A DNA stretch of 5,794 bases from Labilithrix luteola. GTDB lineage: Bacteria > Myxococcota_A > Polyangia > Polyangiales > Polyangiaceae. The notes beneath the pieces were generated by a model. The model did no database searches. It saw only the letters and a program-made list of their open reading frames with translations, and was not told where the DNA came from. Position 1 is the stretch's first letter. Every line of letters begins with the position of its first letter. The stretch is taken from the NCBI GenBank assembly GCA_026225435.1, contig JAMFST010001460.1, positions 1 to 5,794 of the forward strand, written 5' to 3'. This document shows, piece after piece, positions 1 to 4,785 of this stretch. The translations under genes and the position numbers were made by a program.

Positions 1-727
1 CCAGGGCGTGGACATCCGCACCGAGGACGTGAACCAGGTCGACCTGTCGGCGCGGCCGTTCAAGGTGTGGGTCGGCGACGACGACGAGCTGTGGACCTGC
101 GACGCGCTCATCATCACCACCGGCGCCCAGGCCAAGTGGCTCAACCTCCCCAGCGAGGACGCGCTCAAGGGGCGCGGTGTGTCGGCCTGCGCAGTGTGTG
201 ACGGAGCCTTCTTCCGCGGCCAGCACGTGCTCGTGGTCGGCGGCGGCGACACGGCCATGGAGGAGTCGATGTACCTCTCCGGCATCGCCAAGCAGGTCAC
301 GCTCATCCACCGCAAGGACAGCTTCCGCGCGAGCAAGACCATGGTGTCGCGCGTGCTCGAGAACCCGAAGATCAAGGTCATCTACAACTCGGCGGTCGAC
401 GAGGTGCTCGACGTGAGCAAGGGCGAGGTCACCGGCGCGCGCCTGGTGGACACCGTCACCGGCGAGAAGCAGGTGGTCGACGTCACCGGGCTCTTCGTGG
501 CCATCGGGCACACGCCGAACACGGAGCTCTTCAAGGGGCAGGTCGACCTGCACGACAACGGCTACATCAAGACCAAGCCGGGCACCGCGCAGACCAGCGT
601 CGACGGCGTGTTCGCCGGCGGCGACGTGCAGGACTTCGTGTACCGGCAGGCGGTCACCGCGGCGGGCTCGGGCTGCATGGCCGCGCTGGAGGCCGAGCGG
701 TACCTCGCGGCGCGCGGCCACCACTGA
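1..727 (+). CDS. trxB: Thioredoxin reductase (NADPH, FAD-dependent), 5'-truncated by the window edge
   Basis: Cytoplasmic flavoenzyme that passes electrons from NADPH through FAD and a redox-active disulfide to thioredoxin. The reading frame is open from base 2 to a TGA at 725-727, giving 241 visible residues. The dithiol motif C-A-V-C-D-G begins at visible residue 63 (bases 188-199). The NADPH-domain loop G-G-G-D-T-A-M-E-E is at residues 80-88, and the NADPH-selective H-R-K-D-S-F-R-A stretch at 103-110. The C-terminal FAD signature G-V-F-A-G-G-D-V is at 202-209, followed by the usual R-Q-A-V-T-A-A-G-S-G. Family members run about 310-320 residues with the active-site Cys near 135, so roughly 70 N-terminal residues, including the first GxGxxG, lie off the window. 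A GTG at base 8 is an internal codon, not the start. The active site reads CAVC rather than the E. coli CATC, a conservative variant. It is the last gene before a convergent neighbour. Confidence 0.95.
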   Translation, partial: QGVDIRTEDVNQVDLSARPFKVWVGDDDELWTCDALIITTGAQAKWLNLPSEDALKGRGVSACAVCDGAFFRGQHVLVVGGGDTAMEESMYLSGIAKQVTLIHRKDSFRASKTMVSRVLENPKIKVIYNSAVDEVLDVSKGEVTGARLVDTVTGEKQVVDVTGLFVAIGHTPNTELFKGQVDLHDNGYIKTKPGTAQTSVDGVFAGGDVQDFVYRQAVTAAGSGCMAALEAERYLAARGHH

Positions 728-728
728 G

Positions 729-743
729 GAGAGGGCGCCTCTC
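729..743. terminator. Small hairpin between convergent trxB and kinase genes
   Basis: A perfect 6-bp inverted repeat, GAGAGG (729-734) and CCTCTC (738-743), encloses a 3-nt GCG loop. It starts two bases after the trxB stop and lies 20 bases past the stop of the minus-strand gene. No T-run follows on either strand, so it is a weak intrinsic terminator at best. The position suggests a shared bidirectional 3' end. Nothing else is evident in the 36-bp gap. Confidence 0.35.
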
Positions 744-763
744 GGAGCTCGCGTGACTAAGAG

Positions 764-1792
764 CTAGGGGAACGCGAGCACGCTCGGCTCACCGTACTTG
801 GCGATCTTCGCGTCGATGACGGTGAGCACGTGGGTGCGTCGCTCGCGGAAGCCCTTGATGGCGGCGTCGCCGAGGCCCGAAGCCGCGAGGACCCCACCGT
901 CGGCGTCGTCGAACGCGCGCAGGCGGGTGACGAAATCCTTCGAGAAGCGATCGACCTCGTCGAGGCGCTCCCACCCGCGGCTCATCGCCTTGGCCGGAGG
1001 GTTGGGGAAGAAGGCGCCGTCGTTGTCGATGTACAGGTAGGTGCCGTGGGCGAGGCCGATGTTGCCTCCGCTCCAGCGGTCCCAGTTGCCGTCGAGGACG
1101 TCGAAGACGATGAGGGTGCTCATCTGCGCGGCGACGATGGGATAGTCCGCGAGCGGGGCGGTGGCCTTGAGGGCGGCCGACCACTGGGCGTGCAGCGGGT
1201 CGCGTTCGAGCGGGGGAAACTCGAGCCCTTCGACCCAGGGGATGAGCGCGCCGCGGACGAGGCCGGCGTCACTGACGATCGCCTCGTCGGAGAAGAGCGC
1301 GGCGGCGGCGGGGTCGAGCGCGGCGCGCAGATCGGCGGCGACGAGGTCGTGCTCGAACGCGGGCGGGACGTTGTCGAGACCGAGGGCGAGGGCGAGACGG
1401 TAGGCGGCGATCTCGCCGCGAAAGCGGGCCGGTCCGCGATGCGACGCGGGCTTGAAGGCGGCGCGGGAGCCGTCGGCGAAGGTGAGCTTGAAGACGACCG
1501 AGGTGTGGCCGATCGCCTTGCCAGCGGTGACCTTCTTGCCGTGGAAAGGGTCCGTGGCGGCCGCGCGGGGGGCGCCGGCGTCGGGCGCTTCGTGCGGGCC
1601 GGCATCGGCGGGACCGAGGGCGGCGGCGAGCGCGGAAGCGGCGCTGGCCTCCGACGGTGGGAGCATCGCGGCGACCGTTGCCGCGGCATCGGCAGTCGGC
1701 TGCGTGGTCGGGGCCGGCGCGCCTCGCTCACAGCCGAACAAGGGGATCAAAATCCCGAGTTTCAAGAATCCCGAGAAGATCCGGCCGCTCAT
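764..1792 (-). CDS. Predicted exported lipoprotein with a FAM20/four-jointed-like kinase domain
   Basis: 342 residues. The N-terminus has a short hydrophobic segment (residues 5-19) ending in L-F-G-C21, a plausible lipobox, although P17 is atypical. Residues 22-80 are an Ala/Pro/Asp-rich linker with repeated D-A-G. The folded domain (about 81-342) resembles FAM20 secretory-pathway kinases in order and wording. A-A-F-K114-P is the nucleotide-binding Lys, followed by G-E127-I-A-A-Y as the helix-C Glu and then V-P-P (142-144). Next come F-D-V-L-D-G-N-W-D238-R, matching FAM20C's F-D-F-L-M-G-N-M-D-R with its catalytic Asp, and Y-I-D256-N, matching the metal-binding D-N-G. All key polar residues are therefore present, which argues for an active kinase rather than a pseudokinase. 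C21 is the only cysteine, unlike disulfide-rich animal FAM20s. HipA-type or lipid-kinase-like folds are related alternatives. The ATG overlaps the upstream hydrolase stop (ATGA) and has no clear Shine-Dalgarno, implying translational coupling. Substrate unknown. Confidence 0.75.
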   Translation of the reverse strand: MSGRIFSGFLKLGILIPLFGCERGAPAPTTQPTADAAATVAAMLPPSEASAASALAAALGPADAGPHEAPDAGAPRAAATDPFHGKKVTAGKAIGHTSVVFKLTFADGSRAAFKPASHRGPARFRGEIAAYRLALALGLDNVPPAFEHDLVAADLRAALDPAAAALFSDEAIVSDAGLVRGALIPWVEGLEFPPLERDPLHAQWSAALKATAPLADYPIVAAQMSTLIVFDVLDGNWDRWSGGNIGLAHGTYLYIDNDGAFFPNPPAKAMSRGWERLDEVDRFSKDFVTRLRAFDDADGGVLAASGLGDAAIKGFRERRTHVLTVIDAKIAKYGEPSVLAFP

Positions 1793-2730
1793 GCCAGCAC
1801 GCGGCTGCGCACGAACTCCACCAGGCGCGTGTTCACCATCTCCGGCTGCTCGATCGGCACCACGTGCGAGCCGCGGTCGACCACCACCAGCTCGCTCCCC
1901 GGGATCGCCGCTGCCATCCCGTGGGCGAGGAACGCCGGGGTGAACGTGTCGCGCTCGCCGGCGATGATCAACGTCGGCACCTTGATGTCCCCGAGCCACG
2001 ACTCGGCCGAGTGCTCGCCGGCCGCGCGCAGCATCTTCAAGAACATCGGCAGGTCCACGTGGGTCATGTGCTTCAGGTAGGGGAGGATGTCCTCCGCGCG
2101 AACCTTGTCCGGATCGAGATCGCCGGCGCGCAGCGCCAGCTTGAGCACCATGTCCGGCGGGATGCGGGTCCACACCGCGCGCGCCAGCTCCTCGTGCTTG
2201 AGCACCGTGTCGACCAGCTTGGGCAGCACCATGTCGAGGATGGGCAACCCCCGGAACGTGGCCGTGACCTTGCCGAAGGTCCCGCAGATGAGGACCAGCG
2301 CCTTCACGTTCTCCGGGTTCCGCCGGTAACTCTCCAGGATCACCTGGCAGCCCATCGAGTGCCCGACGAGGATCGCCGGCGGGTTGCCGACGCTCTCGCG
2401 CACGCGCATGAGATCGGCCGCGTGCTGCTCCACGCTGATCTTCTCCGGATCGGCCGGCGGCGCGCTTCGCCCGTGACCGCGGTAATGCCAGTGGGTGATC
2501 GGGCCCAGCGCCGCCAGCTCGTCCCACGCGTACTTCCAGATGAAGCCGTCGCAGAGGATGCCGTCGCAGAGGAAGAGCCGCGGTGCGTCGGCGGCGAAGT
2601 CTCCGTCGCGCGACTCGACGAACAGACGCGTGCCGTCGTCCGCCATGACCGTGCCGGGCGCGGTCCCTGCGGGGAAGATCGAGGTGGGCGGCGGAGCCGT
2701 CGCCGGCCGGGAAGGGGGATGCGAGGGCAT
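1789..2730 (-). CDS. Alpha/beta-hydrolase family protein
   Basis: Serine hydrolase of the alpha/beta-hydrolase fold; substrate not predictable. With the ATG at 2730 it is 313 residues, a typical size. The triad is visible: nucleophile elbow G-H-S125-M-G, acid D261 in G-E-R-D-T-F-T-P, and H289 in R-G-S-H near the C-terminus. The strand before the elbow is A-I-L-V. The early W-H-Y-R-G-H-G-R-S (81-89) is the family's D-x-R-G-x-G-x-S region. A more variable helical lid covers about 155-240. No signal peptide is seen, so it is probably cytoplasmic. The start is uncertain. The frame opens further to a TTG at 2760, and an ATG at 2646 would skip the Pro/Ala-rich first 28 residues. None has a convincing Shine-Dalgarno. 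The stop overlaps the downstream lipoprotein-kinase start by four bases, so the two form an operon. Ester, lactone or peroxidase-type activities are all possible. Confidence 0.88.
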   Translation of the reverse strand: MPSHPPSRPATAPPPTSIFPAGTAPGTVMADDGTRLFVESRDGDFAADAPRLFLCDGILCDGFIWKYAWDELAALGPITHWHYRGHGRSAPPADPEKISVEQHAADLMRVRESVGNPPAILVGHSMGCQVILESYRRNPENVKALVLICGTFGKVTATFRGLPILDMVLPKLVDTVLKHEELARAVWTRIPPDMVLKLALRAGDLDPDKVRAEDILPYLKHMTHVDLPMFLKMLRAAGEHSAESWLGDIKVPTLIIAGERDTFTPAFLAHGMAAAIPGSELVVVDRGSHVVPIEQPEMVNTRLVEFVRSRVLA

Positions 2731-2758
2731 CGGAAGCCTAGCTACGTACCAAACCTGC

Positions 2759-2798
2759 AAAAAGAAACGACGCCAGAGGGAGGCTCTCCGGCGCCGTC
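2759..2798 (-). terminator. Candidate intrinsic terminator downstream of the RHH gene
   Basis: Read on the minus strand, GACG, a 3-nt bulge and CCGGAG pair with CTCTGG-CGTC. This is a 10-bp bulged stem with one G-U pair and a loop of about 7 nt. It is followed directly by G and the tract TTTCTTTTT (plus-strand bases 2759-2767). It lies 140-180 bases past the stop of the minus-strand RHH gene and ahead of the hydrolase, so it would separate the two transcripts. The bulge and the distance from the stop lower confidence. Confidence 0.4.
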
Positions 2799-2820
2799 TG
2801 CTCGTGATCGATGCCGGCGA

Positions 2821-2840
2821 CGGATGGGCTTACCCATCCG
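2821..2840. repeat. Perfect 8-bp inverted repeat (hairpin) in the intergenic region
   Basis: CGGATGGG (2821-2828), loop CTTA, CCCATCCG (2833-2840): a perfect stem with a tetraloop. It lies in the 207-bp non-coding stretch between the hydrolase start and the RHH-gene stop. No T-run follows on either strand. It could help terminate the RHH transcript, stabilise its 3' end, or serve as a palindromic protein-binding site. Apart from this hairpin and the candidate terminator beside it, I see no gene in 2731-2937. Confidence 0.5.
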
Positions 2841-2937
2841 CCCACCTGGCGTCGTCACGAGTCCAAAGATTGTTCGAGAACGAACTGTTCCCGACGAAGA
2901 AGCCGTTCGCTCAATCAGGCCTGGCGGCCCAGCGAGC

Positions 2938-3177
2938 TCAGCCTTCGTCGTCGTCCTCGCCGCCTTCGACTTCGTTCACGCTCGGCAGCTTCTTGATCTC
3001 GAGACGCGAGATCTTCCACGCGCGCTGCACGACCCACGAGAGCGAACGGTCGAGGCGAGCAGCCTCTTCCTTGATCTCCTGGAGCATGGACTCGGGGAAG
3101 TAGAGACTCTGCTTGCGCTTGTCGGTCTTGGACCCCTCGATGCGCAGGTTGGACAACGACTCCTTGTCATTCACCAC
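2938..3177 (-). CDS. Small ribbon-helix-helix-like protein (resembles the myxobacterial TIGR04563 family)
   Basis: 79 residues from a GTG at 3177 to a TGA at 2938-2940. The start is chosen because GAGGAGGAGG ends 5 nt upstream. A second in-frame GTG follows immediately at 3174 and would give 78 residues. The frame stays open upstream, but the ribosome-binding site and loss of family-like sequence mark the true start. Residues 20-29 (K-R-K-Q-S-L-Y-F-P-E) look like the DNA-contacting beta strand of a ribbon-helix-helix fold. Residues 30-43 form helix A and 45-58 (S-L-S-W-V-V-Q-R-A-W-K-I-S-R) helix B. The tail is acidic (E-D-D-D-E). From memory this matches a small-protein family in myxobacteria, but no search was run. 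Likely a dimeric DNA-binding regulator; the target is not shown. It is divergent from the S41 peptidase across 99 bp, so control of itself or that gene is possible. Confidence 0.82.
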   Translation of the reverse strand: MVNDKESLSNLRIEGSKTDKRKQSLYFPESMLQEIKEEAARLDRSLSWVVQRAWKISRLEIKKLPSVNEVEGGEDDDEG

Positions 3178-3272
3178 GGTAACCTCCTCCTCGCTCGAAA
3201 GCGGACAAGGCGAGACTACCGTGCACCCTGGGCGCATGCCTACGACAAAGGCGAAGAGCCGCGATACCGTGC
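3175..3272. repeat. Three copies of TACCGTG in the divergent intergenic region
   Basis: TACCGTG occurs on the plus strand at 3217-3223 and 3265-3271, both extended to TACCGTGC. It occurs inverted (CACGGTA) at 3175-3181, overlapping the GTG start of the RHH-like gene. The two direct copies start 48 bp apart, and the inverted copy starts 42 bp before the first. They fill the 99-bp gap between the divergent RHH and peptidase genes, where operators would be expected. No convincing -35/-10 pair was found on either strand. A regulatory role is inference. Confidence 0.35.
3183..3192 (-). promoter_or_regulatory. Strong Shine-Dalgarno for the RHH-like gene
   Basis: On the minus strand GAGGAGGAGG is followed by TTACC and then the GTG start at 3177. 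It is the strongest ribosome-binding site in the window and fixes the start of an 79-codon gene that otherwise lies inside a much longer spurious open frame antisense to the peptidase gene. Confidence 0.8.
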
Positions 3273-3276
3273 GCAA

Positions 3277-4770
3277 ATGGGGCTTATGACCGTTCGCGGG
3301 CGATCCGCGCTGCTGGTGGGTGCAGGTTTCTTGGCCGGCGTGGCGACGACGTGCGGGGGGCTCGGGATCAAGCTCGCGAAGGCCACTTCTTCGGCAGAAA
3401 CCCCCTATGCGCTGGTGGCGCAGCTCGCCCGCGTGCTGGTGCTGATCGAGAACGACTACGTCGAACCGGTCGAGCGGACGCGGCTCCTGAACGGTGCGGT
3501 CAAGGGGATGGTCGCCGAGCTGGATCCGCATTCGAGCTACCTCCCGCCGCGCGAGTGGGCCCTCTTCACCAGCGAGACCGAGGGGAAATTCGGTGGCCTC
3601 GGGCTCGAGGTGGACGGCGCGTCCGACGTGCTCACGGTGCTCGCGCCCATCGAGGGGGGGCCGGCGTTCAAGGCGGGGATCCGCTCGGGCGATCGCATCG
3701 TCGCGGTGGATGGGGAAGACGCGCAGGGGATCGGTCTGGCACGCATGGTCGAGCACATGCGCGGTGATCCGGGGACGCACGTGAAGCTGACGGTGCAGCG
3801 GCCGCGCAAGACGACCGAGGCGCTCGGCACCGCAGGCGCGGCGGCCGCGATGGCGGATGCGGGGCACGAGGACGAGGCGCGCATCACCACCTACGATCTG
3901 ACGCGCGAGATCGTGCACGTGCCGAGCGTCGCCGAGCGGCGGCTCGCGGGGGATCTCGCGTACGTGCAGATCAAGCAGTTCCAGCAGGGGACGCACGACG
4001 AGCTGGTGGCCGCGGCGGAGCGCGTGCGGGCCGAGGGGGGCAACGCGAACGCGCCGTTGCGAGGCGTGCTGCTCGACCTGCGGAACAACCCGGGCGGGCT
4101 CGTCGACGAGGCGAGCGCCGTCGCCGACGAGTTCCTCGACGGGGGCATCGTCTACACGATGCGTCACCGCGGGCAGGTGGTCGAAGAGGAGCACGCGCAC
4201 GGGGGCGGCGCCTTCCACGACGTGCCCGTCGTGCTGCTGGTGAGCGAGTACAGCGCGAGCGCGGCGGAGCTGGTCGCCGGCGCGTTGCAGGATCAGCGGC
4301 GCGCGCTGGTCGTCGGCGAGCCGAGCTTCGGCAAGGGGAGCGTGCAGTCGCTGGTCGAGCTCCCCGGCGGCGCGGGGCTGCGGCTGACGACGGCGCGCTA
4401 TTACACGCCCAGCGGGCATGCCATCCAGGCCGACGGGATCCATCCGGACCTGTTCGTCGCCTCGCCGCTGGTGCCGAATAGCTTGCCGGTGCAGCGCGAG
4501 CGCGATCTCGAGGGGCACCTGACGGGCGAGACCTCGCCGCGTACTGCGTCGCCTCCGTCGATCGACGCCGGTGCGCCGAAGGGGGCGCGCGATGGCGGCA
4601 CGGACAAGCTCGACAAGACGGCGGCGCCGCGACCGGCGCACGCGACGGTCGAGGGGCACTTCGCCGAGACGGTCCCGGTCGATCCGTCGACGGGCGACGA
4701 CGCGCAGCTGCGCGAGGGGTACCTGCTCTTGCGCGATCGCCTCGCCGGGCGCGGGCCGATCGTGAAGTGA
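3277..4770 (+). CDS. S41-family C-terminal processing peptidase (CtpA/CtpB-like), membrane-anchored
   Basis: 497-residue carboxy-terminal processing serine protease acting in the periplasm/envelope. A hydrophobic segment (residues 10-31) after R7/R9 is a signal anchor or signal peptide; a possible cleavage site follows L-A-K-A (33-36). Order: N-terminal helical dimerisation region (42-100) with the family motif L-D-P-H-S-S-Y-L (82-89); PDZ domain (about 103-175) with F-G-G-L-G-L-E and G-I-R-S-G-D-R-I; then the S41 core (about 222-395) with D-L-R-N-N-P-G-G-L. The catalytic triad is intact: S328 in Y-S-A-S-A-A-E, K353 in F-G-K-G, Q357, with the 25-residue Ser-Lys spacing of Tsp/CtpB. Oddities are an Ala/charged insertion after the PDZ (about 178-203) and a low-complexity C-terminal extension (about 411-497) with Ser-Pro and D-A-G runs. 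ATG 3286 is an alternative start giving 494 residues; neither start has a good Shine-Dalgarno. Substrates unknown. Confidence 0.93.
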   Translation: MGLMTVRGRSALLVGAGFLAGVATTCGGLGIKLAKATSSAETPYALVAQLARVLVLIENDYVEPVERTRLLNGAVKGMVAELDPHSSYLPPREWALFTSETEGKFGGLGLEVDGASDVLTVLAPIEGGPAFKAGIRSGDRIVAVDGEDAQGIGLARMVEHMRGDPGTHVKLTVQRPRKTTEALGTAGAAAAMADAGHEDEARITTYDLTREIVHVPSVAERRLAGDLAYVQIKQFQQGTHDELVAAAERVRAEGGNANAPLRGVLLDLRNNPGGLVDEASAVADEFLDGGIVYTMRHRGQVVEEEHAHGGGAFHDVPVVLLVSEYSASAAELVAGALQDQRRALVVGEPSFGKGSVQSLVELPGGAGLRLTTARYYTPSGHAIQADGIHPDLFVASPLVPNSLPVQRERDLEGHLTGETSPRTASPPSIDAGAPKGARDGGTDKLDKTAAPRPAHATVEGHFAETVPVDPSTGDDAQLREGYLLLRDRLAGRGPIVK

Positions 4771-4785
4771 CCGACGCGCGCGGGT

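Noticed and set aside
8..10. GTG at base 8 as the trxB start
   Set aside because: Upstream codons are open, and the protein would lack the N-terminal FAD domain. The gene simply enters from outside the window.
830..2080. 416-codon + strand open frame antisense to the kinase and hydrolase
   Set aside because: Gly/Arg/Glu-rich composition with no recognisable motif. The opposite strand encodes two proteins with clear catalytic motifs.
1793..2527. Extension of the kinase frame upstream to 2527
   Set aside because: The extra N-terminal part is Arg/Gly/Ala-rich shadow of the hydrolase gene. The ATG at 1792 gives a lipoprotein signal exactly at the N-terminus.
2872..2890. GAAC/GTTC cluster resembling a LexA (SOS) box
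   Set aside because: The half-site spacings do not match the Bacillus-type GAAC-N4-GTTC or the alphaproteobacterial GTTC-N7-GTTC form. The cluster lies downstream of the RHH gene rather than at a promoter.
2909..2937. Weak nested hairpin just past the RHH-gene stop
   Set aside because: Only two 4-bp stems with internal mismatches and no T-run; expected by chance at this GC content.
1657..3276. Long + strand open frame continuing upstream of the S41 peptidase, antisense to the hydrolase and RHH genes
   Set aside because: The translation before residue M at 3277 is Arg/His-rich with no family features, typical of antisense frames in GC-rich DNA. The peptidase signal segment starts cleanly at 3277.
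3178..3276. Sigma70 or sigma54 promoter in the divergent intergenic region
   Set aside because: TTGTCG and TTTGCG on the minus strand have no acceptable -10 partner at 16-18 bp, and no TGGC-N8-TTGC was found.
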